A stretch of 35,182 nt of DNA, from assembly GCF_000284095.1 (NCBI RefSeq), contig NC_017074.1:1-35182 (forward strand), read 5' to 3'. Origin of the DNA: Selenomonas ruminantium subsp. lactilytica TAM6421 (GTDB lineage: Bacteria > Bacillota > Negativicutes > Selenomonadales > Selenomonadaceae). Positions 21,346 to 29,637 of this stretch are shown piece by piece (position 1 is the stretch's first letter; each line of letters starts with the position of its first letter). The notes beneath the pieces are model-generated. The model was not told the origin of the DNA. It saw nothing but the letters and a program-made list of their open reading frames with translations, and made no database searches. The position numbers and the translations under genes were made by a program.

Positions 21346-21762
21346 ATGTCTACAATGATTGACAAATTGCTCGCAGCAGACGCAAAGAAAATTACCGAAC
21401 TCCAGACTCGCAAATACGAGGTAAAACGCCTGACAGAGGCGCTGGGAGAAAAGTTTGAGCTGACGCTTCGGGCTATTCCCGCACAGCGCTATGCAGAAAT
21501 CCAGAGTGACGCCGTGGATATGAAAGGCGGCAAAATCGGCAACGTTGACCTGTACAAAATGCAGATTGAAACCTTGGCTGCTGGCATTATTGATCCAGAT
21601 ATCAAGAATAAAGAACTGCTCAAACACTTCGGCGCAGTAACCCCGCATGACCTGATTGCTACACTGCTTAATCCGGCTGAGATTACCGAAGCAGCAGGCG
21701 TGGTTAGCGAGCTCTGCGGTTTCAAGGCCCAGAAAGACGTTGACGAAGAAGTAAAAAACTGA
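21346..21762 (+). CDS. Tail assembly chaperone (XkdN-like, short form)
   Basis: A 138-aa acidic protein with MIDKLLAADAKKITELQTRK, YEVKRLTEALGEKFELTLRA, KQMQ-type helices and ITEAAGVVSELCGFKAQKDV. It occupies the place of the first tail assembly chaperone, directly before the tape measure gene, as in PBSX (XkdN), P2 (E) and lambda (G). It binds the tape measure while tube subunits polymerise. The last codons hold a slippery heptamer that yields a longer form. Confidence 0.88.
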   Translation: MSTMIDKLLAADAKKITELQTRKYEVKRLTEALGEKFELTLRAIPAQRYAEIQSDAVDMKGGKIGNVDLYKMQIETLAAGIIDPDIKNKELLKHFGAVTPHDLIATLLNPAEITEAAGVVSELCGFKAQKDVDEEVKN

Positions 21763-21941
21763 TTGAAGGAGACGGGACGACGCAGCTGGAATACTACGCA
21801 TTCCGTCTCCATAACATTATGCCTGGTGAGTTCTACCGCATGGGTATGGGGGAGCGGCAGGTTACGCTTGCCTTTATGAAATACGAGCTACAACAACGCC
21901 AGGAAGAATATGAAAAACAACAACGGGAGGCGCAGCAATAA
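21346..21941 (+). CDS. Tail chaperone frameshift fusion product (-1 PRF)
   Basis: Codons GTA AAA AAC TGA at the end of the short chaperone contain A_AAA_AAC in the correct frame. A -1 slip bypasses the stop and reads 60 further codons from 21759 (LIEGDGTTQLEYYAFRLHNI, MPGEFYRMGMGERQVTLAFM, then KYELQQRQEEYEKQQREAQQ) to TAA 21939-21941, giving about 198 aa. The extension has no start codon or SD of its own, yet is cleanly protein-like and ends just before the tape measure TTG. Frameshifted chaperone fusions of this kind are conserved in long-tailed phages (lambda G/GT, P2 E/E'). Confidence 0.85.
21753..21810 (+). promoter_or_regulatory. Programmed -1 frameshift signal
   Basis: The slippery heptamer AAAAAAC (21753-21759) is followed, after an 8-nt spacer, by a stem GGAGACGG (21768-21775) with CCGTCTCC (21803-21810). 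A G-U and an A-T pair lengthen it to 10 bp. Spacer length and stem position are those of known bacterial -1 frameshift stimulators. Confidence 0.85.
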
Positions 21942-24797
21942 TTGGCAACAGTAATCGACGCTGTACTGCGTCTGCGTGACCAAATGTCTGCACAGCTTGA
22001 GCATGTACGAAACGAGCTGCAGCAGACCGAACGAGTAACACAACGAATGAGCCGTTCTGTTCGCAGTGTTGGCTCTTCATTGAAGAGTATGGGCGAAACC
22101 CTTGCTCCGATTGGCGCCGCAGCTGTAGCCGCAGGCACTGGTGCAGCCATGGCATTCAGCCAGTTTGAGGACGGCGCCGCAAAAGTACAGGCCAAGTTAG
22201 ACCAGACCGATTGGGGCAAAATGCCTGAACTGAAAAAGCAGGCATTGGAACTTTCAAAAGAATACCGACAAAGCGCAACGGAAATCGAAAAGATCCAGGA
22301 AGGGTTGGCTTCAGCCGGCCTTAGCGCGAATGATACATTGACAGCCACCGAAGGTGTACTACAAGGCGTTGACGCCAGTGGAGCTCAGGCAGAAGTTGTT
22401 GTTTCGCTCGCAACCAACACCTTAATGGCTTTTGGTTTGCAAGCCAAGGACCTTGGCGGCGTTATGGATCAGTTAGTCGTGACCGCCAATGCGACGGACA
22501 CGTCCATGGACCTTATGGCAGAAACTTTGAAATACTGCTCGTCAGCTGCGCATATGGCGGGTGTTGATCTTTCAGAAGTCAACACGGCGGCAGGTTTATT
22601 GGCAAATGTTGGTCAGACGGGGAGTCAGGCAGGCACAGGCATTAAAGATATGCTGACACGCTTGCAGCTGCCAGCACACATTGAAGAGCTGAAACAGCTG
22701 GGTGTCAATGTAATCGACAATAACGGCAAATTCGTTGGTTTGCGCAACACAATAGCGCAGTTAGCTCCAGTATTCAACAAAATGACTGACTCTGAAAAAG
22801 CGGCGGCGGCCCATAGTATATTCGGGGACGTGGCTAGTCCGGCTGCCATTGCGCTGTTACAACAGGGTGTAGATAAATTCGACCAGTTGCATAATCAGAT
22901 AAAGAATTCGTCAGGAGCTGCCGAAAAAGCTGCTGAAGTCCTGAATAACACTTTGGCAGCAAAGCTCGACAAGCTGAAGAATAACGCGTTTGCTGCAGGC
23001 GTTGCCCTTGGTGAACAGCTGGCGCCATATATTGAGCAGGCAGCTGCTTTCCTTGGCAATCTCGCAAAATCTCTCAGCGCACTGACTCCAGAGCAAACAA
23101 AACTGATTATTGTCATTGCAGGCATTATAACGGCTATCAGCGGACTGCTGGTGGTTGGTGGTTCAGCCATTATCTTCTTCAGCTCTTTTGTTTCCAGTGT
23201 CACTGCACTGGCAGCAGCTGTTGCGGCAGCTGGCGGACCTTTAGCGTTCATTACAACAGGCCTTGCCGCGTTCAAAGGTGCCATTATAGGCGTAGGCAGG
23301 GCGCTCATGACATTATTCATGAATCCTGTTGCGGCAGCCATTGCGGCAGTCATGCTCTTCGCTTTTGCTGCATATGAGGTATATACCCATTGGGACGGAA
23401 TAAAGGAATATTTCAGTGGCCTTTGGGAAGGCATAAAAGCCGGCGTCATGAATAATGTTGAATACATTAGCAACTGCTGGGAATCCATAAAAAGCAGCGT
23501 TGCGAACAACATTGCTTATCTTGGCAACTGCTGGAACAGTGTAAAACAGGGTGCGTTCGACGCATGGAACGGAATCAAAGCCGCAGCAATTCAGGCTATT
23601 ACGGCTATTGTTGGTGAAGACCGGCTGAAAAAACTGATTACCAACTGGAACGCTCTTAAAAAGGCGGTTACGGAATTAGTTACTGAAATCCGGAACGAAG
23701 TAAGCCAAAAGTTCAATGCGCTTGTTGGCGCTATAGCAGAGCCTGTCAGCAAGGCAGCTAAAGAAGTATCGGAACGCTTCAACAGTATAAAAAAGGCTGT
23801 ATCCGATTGGGCTGGCGGCGTATATAAAGCGGTATCGGAGGCTTTTTCGAAAGCAAAAGGATCTGCCAATAACGAGTTGGCGTATATAGGCAAGGTCGTT
23901 ACAAAGGTATTCCAGAGTATAGTTTCCTTCCTGAAGAGCACCGGTTCAGCGGTTTTGAATGCCATAACGACACCATACAAAGTGGCATTCACTATCCTCA
24001 AAGGTTTATTCTCCGCATGGCTTGGAACGGTCGTCGCAGTATTCACGACTATTGTTAGAACGGGCGTGGATATCCTCAGCGACCTTCTTGCTTTCCTGAC
24101 TAACGTCTTTACTGGTAACTGGGCTGCAGCCTGGGAAGCTGTTAGCAATATCTTCAGCGACGTCTTCCACGGCATTGAAGAAGTTTGCACTGACGTCATG
24201 AATGGTATCAAGGCTGCTATAAATGCCGTTATCGACGGTATCAACAGTATCTCGGTGGATATCCCTGACTGGGTTCCTCAGTTCGGCGGGCAGCATTTTT
24301 CCGTCAATGTCCCACACCTCTATACAGGTACGGAAAACTGGCCCGGCGGCGTGGCCATGATACATGATAAAGGTGCTGAAATCGTCGACCTTCCGCAGGG
24401 AACGCGGGTAATTCCGCACGACCAGTCTATGCAGATTATGTATCAAAACGGTATGGCAGACGCTTTAAATAAAGCAGTTAAGCCGCTCCGTAACATTGGC
24501 AGCCATATTGTCAATGTGGTTACGACGAAAAATACAATGTCGAAGATACTGCAGGATAATCATTCAGAGCCGGTGATTACAAATAACTCTGCAGATAACC
24601 GTCAATTTATATCAAATACAACTGCTATGACTCAACAGCTGCCGCAGCAAGAATCCAACAATGTCAACATTACCATTCCGAAACTGGCAGACTCCATTGT
24701 CGTCAGGGAAGAATCAGACATTGACCGTATCGCAAACGAGCTGGTATTCAAACTGAAGAGTCACGCAATCAATTCCATGGGAGGAGCGCTCGTATGA
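21942..24797 (+). CDS. Tail tape measure protein
   Basis: A 951-aa protein starting at TTG 21942 (SD GGGAGG in the upstream chaperone end). The N-terminal 60 residues are helical/coiled coil (LRDQMSAQLEHVRNELQQTE). A TMP domain follows (TWGKMPELKKQALELSKEYR region, then NTLMAFGLQAKDLGGVMDQL). Hydrophobic membrane-like helices occupy about 385-470, and repeated amphipathic segments with W-N/D-x-I-K (NCWESIKSSVANNI, NCWNSVKQGAFDAWNGIKAA) follow. The end has PGGVAMIHDKGAEIVDLPQG, a common tape-measure C-terminal motif. It sets tail length (length of the protein implies roughly 140 nm by the usual 0.15 nm per residue rule) and probably helps DNA cross the membrane. Confidence 0.95.
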   Translation: MATVIDAVLRLRDQMSAQLEHVRNELQQTERVTQRMSRSVRSVGSSLKSMGETLAPIGAAAVAAGTGAAMAFSQFEDGAAKVQAKLDQTDWGKMPELKKQALELSKEYRQSATEIEKIQEGLASAGLSANDTLTATEGVLQGVDASGAQAEVVVSLATNTLMAFGLQAKDLGGVMDQLVVTANATDTSMDLMAETLKYCSSAAHMAGVDLSEVNTAAGLLANVGQTGSQAGTGIKDMLTRLQLPAHIEELKQLGVNVIDNNGKFVGLRNTIAQLAPVFNKMTDSEKAAAAHSIFGDVASPAAIALLQQGVDKFDQLHNQIKNSSGAAEKAAEVLNNTLAAKLDKLKNNAFAAGVALGEQLAPYIEQAAAFLGNLAKSLSALTPEQTKLIIVIAGIITAISGLLVVGGSAIIFFSSFVSSVTALAAAVAAAGGPLAFITTGLAAFKGAIIGVGRALMTLFMNPVAAAIAAVMLFAFAAYEVYTHWDGIKEYFSGLWEGIKAGVMNNVEYISNCWESIKSSVANNIAYLGNCWNSVKQGAFDAWNGIKAAAIQAITAIVGEDRLKKLITNWNALKKAVTELVTEIRNEVSQKFNALVGAIAEPVSKAAKEVSERFNSIKKAVSDWAGGVYKAVSEAFSKAKGSANNELAYIGKVVTKVFQSIVSFLKSTGSAVLNAITTPYKVAFTILKGLFSAWLGTVVAVFTTIVRTGVDILSDLLAFLTNVFTGNWAAAWEAVSNIFSDVFHGIEEVCTDVMNGIKAAINAVIDGINSISVDIPDWVPQFGGQHFSVNVPHLYTGTENWPGGVAMIHDKGAEIVDLPQGTRVIPHDQSMQIMYQNGMADALNKAVKPLRNIGSHIVNVVTTKNTMSKILQDNHSEPVITNNSADNRQFISNTTAMTQQLPQQESNNVNITIPKLADSIVVREESDIDRIANELVFKLKSHAINSMGGALV

Positions 24798-24830
24798 GCC
24801 TCCTCTTTTTAACTATAGGAGGTTTTCTCT

Positions 24831-25595
24831 ATGAGTCTATTCGGTAATGTGCTTGGAGGCCTGGCAAAGAAAGCCGCCAGCAAAGCACTTTCTGATTTTC
24901 TGGGCGCAGGTTCGGACGCACTGATAACACTTGGCTGTAATGGTTCAACGCTAGTCTTGCCAGTTGATCCTGAAGTGTTTATGTGCCGGGTTGCGCAGAA
25001 AAACAGCATTATCAACATAAATAACAGCGGCGAATATAACATGATTGGCAAAACAGGACTGAAAGAAATCAGTATCAGTTCCTTTTTCCCTGCTCAGGAT
25101 TATCAGTTCAACAATCCTGGCGCCTCCACAGATCCTTATTCATATGTCAACCAGATTGAGGGGTGGCGCACAAGCGGGAATATCTGCCAGATAAATGTAT
25201 CAGGCACCCCTATCCAGTTTAACTGCCTGATTGAGTCTTTTGGCTATGGTGAAAGAGACGGATCGGGCGACGTGTATTACTCCCTGCAACTGAAGGAGTA
25301 CCGTGAAATAGAACCGTCGAAAGGCACCGACGCTTTGACCGGTCTTAAGAAGAAGCCAAAGATATCCTTCCTGCAGAGGGCCGGCGCAAACTTTGCAAAA
25401 GCCGTAATCCAAGGCAAAAGCCCCATGAAAGCACTGACTGGCGCAATAAGCGCAGGAGGACTTACGGGAAAGCAGGCCGGATACCTAAAAGCATTTGAGG
25501 CTGTTACGAAAAAAGGCGGCGTAAAAGCGGGCGACATTATCGACTGTGCTTCCGGCTACATAAAAGTCAACGGTAAATCCATTGGAAAGGGGTAA
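24831..25595 (+). CDS. Baseplate/tail protein, XkdP-like
   Basis: A 254-aa protein (SD GGAGG). NNSGEYNMIGKTGLKEISIS, SSFFPAQDYQFNNPGAST, VNQIEGWRTSGNICQINVSG, the segment YYSLQLKEYREI are the hallmark of XkdP-type hub-adjacent proteins; many of them end in LysM. The usual LysM is not evident; instead an Ala/Lys/Gly-rich tail follows (PMKALTGAISAGGLTGKQAG, and IDCASGYIKVNGKSIGKG). Gene order after the tape measure agrees with PBSX-like baseplates. Confidence 0.85.
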   Translation: MSLFGNVLGGLAKKAASKALSDFLGAGSDALITLGCNGSTLVLPVDPEVFMCRVAQKNSIININNSGEYNMIGKTGLKEISISSFFPAQDYQFNNPGASTDPYSYVNQIEGWRTSGNICQINVSGTPIQFNCLIESFGYGERDGSGDVYYSLQLKEYREIEPSKGTDALTGLKKKPKISFLQRAGANFAKAVIQGKSPMKALTGAISAGGLTGKQAGYLKAFEAVTKKGGVKAGDIIDCASGYIKVNGKSIGKG

Positions 25596-25601
25596 GTATA
25601 A

Positions 25602-27026
25602 TTGTTTAAACTCATGAATAAAACGACAGGAATTGATCTTTCCCCTTATGTTATCAGCTATGACTGGAGCGGCAGTTTAGAACAGGCTGGCAGGAAGCTG
25701 TCGTTTTCCATAGCGTATACCACAACAGATAAGCAATGGCAGAACGTTAAAATTGACCTGGGTGACAAAGTGGAATTCAGTTATAGTCCAGACAATGCGC
25801 CAGGAACAGAATTCAAGCTGTTTGCCGGCAGAGTATTCATGCAGGACCGTAAGAGCCGTTCTACCTCCATGGAATTCGTAGCCTATGACAATCTGATTTA
25901 TCTCAGCAAAAGCCATATGACCTGCAAGTTTGACCACCCTGTCCGGGACATTATAACCAGTGTCTGCAATAACCTGGGCGTTACTCCTGGGGACTTATCC
26001 TGCAAAGACCTCGACCAGAAATACAAGGAAATTGAGGACAATAAGGCCGGGAGTGAGATTATAGCCGACGCGTTGAAATCCGTTACAGCTACAACCCATA
26101 AAAGATATCATGTCTTCATGCATGTCGACCAAAAGACCGGCGAACAAAAACTGGACGTCGTTGCAGCTGGCAACGTAATAGAAGACTTTGTTCTTAACGA
26201 CGCCCATAATGTCACGAGTGCCAGCCATTCCGCCAGCATTGAGGATATGTGCAATCAGGTCCTGATAGTCGACAAGGACGGCAATGATACCCATGCCAGC
26301 GTAAAAAATGAAGCCGATATAAAGAAGTATGGACTGCTTCAGCAGGTGTACAAGGTAGACGACAAGGTTGCTACACAGCAGGGTGCCGCAGCATTGCTTA
26401 AAAAGGTGTCGGAGCATAGTTCATTGGAAGCTGTTGGCAATATACAGTGCATTTCCGGCTATTCCGTCACTGTACAGGAGGAACAGATTAAGGGAACTTT
26501 CCTGATAACGTCCGACAGCCACAAAATCCAGAACAATGTTCACACTATGAGTCTGACGCTTGACTATCTGGAGCCTACCAACGCAGCTGCTACCGCTACA
26601 GTAGACGGGAATATGAATACAACTAACAATACTGGAATGAACAACATTCAGGCTGGTATTGAGGCTGGATACCAAGCCTGGGCAGGCAAAACCATGGACA
26701 ATGGTACGGCAGGCTGCGCCGAAGCGGTTGGCAAGGTTGGCAGCTGGTATTCGCCGTTTTTGAAAAAAGAGTGCCAGAACGGAGTATGTTATGTTCCAAC
26801 TATGGTCAAAGACGCTGGCGCAAACTGTATCCCGTTTGACTGCTCAAAGGTTGAAGCCGGGGACGTTATTGTATACGGTGACGACGACCATGTTGTTATT
26901 GCAGCTGGTCCTGACGGAAGTTATGTCGGCAATTCCAGCAGCCAGAACTGTGTAGTTAAAGGCGGATCGTTCTATGAAATGGGTGGCCTTTACCCGACTA
27001 AGATAATTAAAACCAGCCATATGTAA
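25602..27026 (+). CDS. Baseplate hub (XkdQ/gpD-like) with NlpC/P60-type hydrolase domain
   Basis: A 474-aa protein from TTG 25602. Residues 1-330 correspond to the XkdQ/gpD hub (DLSPYVISYDWSGSLEQAGR, FAGRVFMQDRKSRSTSMEFV, then VQEEQIKGTFLITSDSHKIQ, NNVHTMSLTLDYLEP), which caps the tube. After an Asn/Thr linker, residues about 350-474 look like an NlpC/P60 or CHAP-like cysteine peptidase (GTAGCAEAVGKVGSWYSPFL with C372; DDDHVVIAAGPDG with H430). This would cut peptidoglycan cross-bridges as the tail penetrates. Fusion of hub and lytic domain in one chain is the notable feature. Confidence 0.88.
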   Translation: MFKLMNKTTGIDLSPYVISYDWSGSLEQAGRKLSFSIAYTTTDKQWQNVKIDLGDKVEFSYSPDNAPGTEFKLFAGRVFMQDRKSRSTSMEFVAYDNLIYLSKSHMTCKFDHPVRDIITSVCNNLGVTPGDLSCKDLDQKYKEIEDNKAGSEIIADALKSVTATTHKRYHVFMHVDQKTGEQKLDVVAAGNVIEDFVLNDAHNVTSASHSASIEDMCNQVLIVDKDGNDTHASVKNEADIKKYGLLQQVYKVDDKVATQQGAAALLKKVSEHSSLEAVGNIQCISGYSVTVQEEQIKGTFLITSDSHKIQNNVHTMSLTLDYLEPTNAAATATVDGNMNTTNNTGMNNIQAGIEAGYQAWAGKTMDNGTAGCAEAVGKVGSWYSPFLKKECQNGVCYVPTMVKDAGANCIPFDCSKVEAGDVIVYGDDDHVVIAAGPDGSYVGNSSSQNCVVKGGSFYEMGGLYPTKIIKTSHM

Positions 27027-27031
27027 GCATT

Positions 27032-27070
27032 GGGCGTTACGACAGGCGCCGACGTATTATATATATTGAG
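27032..27070 (+). promoter_or_regulatory. 39-bp late element C (baseplate operon)
   Basis: GGGCG (27032-27036), then CGACGTATTATATATATTG and GAG at the fixed spacing. It lies in the 71-bp gap between the hub gene and the XkdR-like gene, in the same orientation, and probably provides an internal late start for baseplate, fibre and lysis genes. Confidence 0.7.
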
Positions 27071-27097
27071 ACTACGAGTTATGAAAGGAGGACGTCA

Positions 27098-27520
27098 ATG
27101 CACGAAAATCCATACGACACAATACTTGGACTTATGACGAATGCGGCACAATGCAATCAGTCTCCAGGTATTGAAATTGGCACAATTCTTGCTTCTCCTC
27201 CGAATATAAAAGTGTCCTATAAGGGCATAATTCTTGAATCCGAAGAGCTATATATTTCAGAATATCTGCTGACCGATTATATGAGAACAGCAAAAGGGCA
27301 TATAGTAAGCGCCACGCAAAACCGTGGAGGCGGCGGTGGTTATGCAGAATATGAAAGCCATAACCATGACATTGACAACGACTACACTGATACGGTCATT
27401 ACGACGGACACATTGAAGCCTGGCGACAAAGTAAGCATTATGCCATTTCGTCCGGAAGGCGGCTCTCAACAGTATATTATTCTCGACAAAATAGTTCGGC
27501 CGGACAGGAGGAAGTTTTAA
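27098..27520 (+). CDS. Baseplate protein, XkdR-like (DUF2577)
   Basis: A 140-aa protein with SD AAAGGAGG. NPYDTILGLMTNAAQCNQSP, GIEIGTILASPPNIKVSYKG, then LLTDYMR and the C-terminal LKPGDKVSIMPFRPEGGSQQ, YIILDKIV are the pattern of DUF2577/XkdR. The central part has a Gly run and His pair (ESHNHDIDND). It ends in a TAATG overlap with the next gene. Role: baseplate hub/spike adaptor in PBSX-type tails. Confidence 0.88.
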   Translation: MHENPYDTILGLMTNAAQCNQSPGIEIGTILASPPNIKVSYKGIILESEELYISEYLLTDYMRTAKGHIVSATQNRGGGGGYAEYESHNHDIDNDYTDTVITTDTLKPGDKVSIMPFRPEGGSQQYIILDKIVRPDRRKF

Positions 27521-27978
27521 TGAGCAATCCATTTGTTGCAGGAATACAACCCGCAAAAATAGATAGTACGCAAGATAACCTGCCACTGCTGCAGGAATTC
27601 GCCTGGGATATGGAGCATGACACATTTTGTTATGACAGCCGTGGCCGCCATTATATTGTCACAGAAAATGAGGCGCTGAAAATCTGGATATATAAGTGCC
27701 TTAAAACAGAAAGATACCGTTATGAAGCTTACCGCCACGGCATTTATGACGCAGACGGTGACTACGGTATTGAACTAGAAGAATATATCGGCACACACCC
27801 GAATAACGAGAAAACTGCTGCTGAAATCTGCCAGATTATCCGCGAATCCTTAGCTATTAATCCATATATTGTAAAGATAAATTCTATAGACATTACAGAA
27901 CGCAAGGGTGACAAACTTGCTCTGCTTATCAATCTTACGTCAATTTATGGCGAGCTTATTCAGGAGGTGAAAATATAA
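27520..27978 (+). CDS. Baseplate wedge protein, XkdS-like (DUF2634)
   Basis: A 152-aa protein starting in the overlap with the preceding stop. LPLLQEFAWDMEHDTFCYDS, YIVTENEALKIWIYKCLKTE, RYRYEAYRHGIYDADGDYGI, EL-type text is characteristic of DUF2634/XkdS, a relative of gp25-like wedge components that connect sheath and wedge. The next gene follows after 1 bp. Confidence 0.9.
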   Translation: MSNPFVAGIQPAKIDSTQDNLPLLQEFAWDMEHDTFCYDSRGRHYIVTENEALKIWIYKCLKTERYRYEAYRHGIYDADGDYGIELEEYIGTHPNNEKTAAEICQIIRESLAINPYIVKINSIDITERKGDKLALLINLTSIYGELIQEVKI

Positions 27979-27979
27979 C

Positions 27980-29044
27980 ATGAGTTTTAAAATGCAGGAA
28001 AAAGACCAAATTCAGAAACGTATGGTCAAAGAACTGGAAAAGGTCAACGATAAGGCTACTATGGAAGGTGCTTTTGGCCGCGACGTTATAAACGCTTCTT
28101 CTGTTGAGTTTACCAACGCTTATGCTGAAATGAGCCTTATGTTGCAGGCTGCATTTGCTGACACTTCCTGGGGCAACTACCTGACCATGATAGCCGCTCA
28201 GTTTGGGGTAATCCGTAAGCTACCGACGCAGGCAGTTGGTGCGGTTACAATCCAAGGGCAGGCAAATAGTTATGTCCCTGTCCGCACCATTTTCGACACA
28301 AAAGACGGCAGTGTTCAATATGAAACGCGCCAGGCTGTAACACTTGACGCAAAAGGGACTGCTACAGTTGCGGTTGACTGCCGCGTTCCTGGCGAAATTG
28401 GAAACGTTGCGGCTGGAGCTATCTGTCATATTCCTTTCAGTATTCCTGGTATCCAATCAGTCAAAAACGAAAACGCTACCCATGACGGATATGCGGGTGA
28501 AAATGACGAACAGCTGTTAAAACGTTATCTGGAGTTTGTTCGGAAGCCGAGCACCAGCGGAAACGCTAATCATTATAGGCGCTGGGCTTTAGAGACTGCT
28601 GGCGTAGGTGACGTAAAAGTCGTCCCGCTCGCTTATGGGCCTGGCAGCGTAAAGGTCATTATTGTAGATCCGCAAAAGAATGCAGCCAGCGCAGACTTGC
28701 TGAAAAAATGCAAGGAACATATTGAACAGGAGCGTCCGGTCGGCGCTTCAGTCACTGTTACAACTCCTTCCTATTTTGTTATCAATGTATCGGTTACGGT
28801 TGATCCGGCCAATGCCAATGACGACTATAAAACGGCTATAAAGAACGCTATCAATAAGTATTTTGTCGAGCAGAGTTTTCAGAGCGACCATGTAAGTATT
28901 GCGCAGGTTGGCGCCGCCATGCTGAACACTGGTATGGTGCTTGACTATTCCGGGCTTACGCTGAACGGAAAAGCGGAAAACATTACACTGACAGTCGACC
29001 AGCTGCCGAGACTGGGAACATTGGAGGTTAAGGCCAGAACATGA
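27980..29044 (+). CDS. Baseplate J-like protein (XkdT)
   Basis: A 354-aa wedge protein, SD GGAGGTG. FADTSWGNYLTMIAAQFGVI, RKLPTQAVGAVTIQG, VPGEIGNVAAGAICHIPFSI, GYAGENDEQLLKRYLEFVRK, PSTSGNANHYRRWALETAGV, GDVKVVPLAYGPGSVKVIIV are the standard baseplate J (gpJ/XkdT) landmarks. It links hub to fibre network and triggers sheath contraction. ATGA overlap joins it to the next gene. Confidence 0.95.
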   Translation: MSFKMQEKDQIQKRMVKELEKVNDKATMEGAFGRDVINASSVEFTNAYAEMSLMLQAAFADTSWGNYLTMIAAQFGVIRKLPTQAVGAVTIQGQANSYVPVRTIFDTKDGSVQYETRQAVTLDAKGTATVAVDCRVPGEIGNVAAGAICHIPFSIPGIQSVKNENATHDGYAGENDEQLLKRYLEFVRKPSTSGNANHYRRWALETAGVGDVKVVPLAYGPGSVKVIIVDPQKNAASADLLKKCKEHIEQERPVGASVTVTTPSYFVINVSVTVDPANANDDYKTAIKNAINKYFVEQSFQSDHVSIAQVGAAMLNTGMVLDYSGLTLNGKAENITLTVDQLPRLGTLEVKART

Positions 29045-29637
29045 GTAAGGAGCAAGAAATAGAAGAAACAAAACTCCGCAAAGTACACAATCTCGGCGCC
29101 GAATTTATTCGCCAGGGAAGGGTGGATATCAGCGAATATCTTCCCAGTTTCCTGCAGAAAGACGAAGAATTCAAAGCAACATGTGACGCAGAAAGCTTTG
29201 AACATGAAAAGGTACTAGCCGGCATAAAAGACGTTTTCAATCAGCTGTTTGTTGAGACGGCAACTTGGGGACTAACTATGTACGAACGAATCCTCGATCT
29301 TCACCCAGCTCCGGACGCAACATATGAGTACCGGCGCGCGCAAATTCTTATCCATATGCAGGCAGCAAAAGTCAGTACCGTTGAGGTTATGAACGCCATT
29401 GTAAATACATATGGCAGCGGATACATTGTCGAGCAATCTGAACGGTATTATTTTGAGGTTTTCTGCTCCTGCAACGATAAAGCGGCACTCAAAGCAATGA
29501 AAGAAGACATTTTAACGTATAAGCCCGCTCATTTGGGAATTTCCATTTATTTAGGCTATTCCTGGGACGGGCAGATAACATTCGACGGTACATACTCATT
29601 CGATACAACGCAAAAAGACTGGAGTGACGAAGTTTAA
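29041..29637 (+). CDS. Baseplate protein, XkdU/gpI-like (DUF2313)
   Basis: A 198-aa protein. YLPSFLQKDEEFKATCDAES at the start, NQLFVETATWGLTMYERILD in the middle, YEYRRAQILIHMQAAKVSTV and the end YKPAHLGISIYLGYSW match the XkdU/DUF2313 family, the last wedge component and fibre attachment site. It overlaps both neighbours (ATGA upstream, TAATG downstream). Confidence 0.9.
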   Translation: MSKEQEIEETKLRKVHNLGAEFIRQGRVDISEYLPSFLQKDEEFKATCDAESFEHEKVLAGIKDVFNQLFVETATWGLTMYERILDLHPAPDATYEYRRAQILIHMQAAKVSTVEVMNAIVNTYGSGYIVEQSERYYFEVFCSCNDKAALKAMKEDILTYKPAHLGISIYLGYSWDGQITFDGTYSFDTTQKDWSDEV

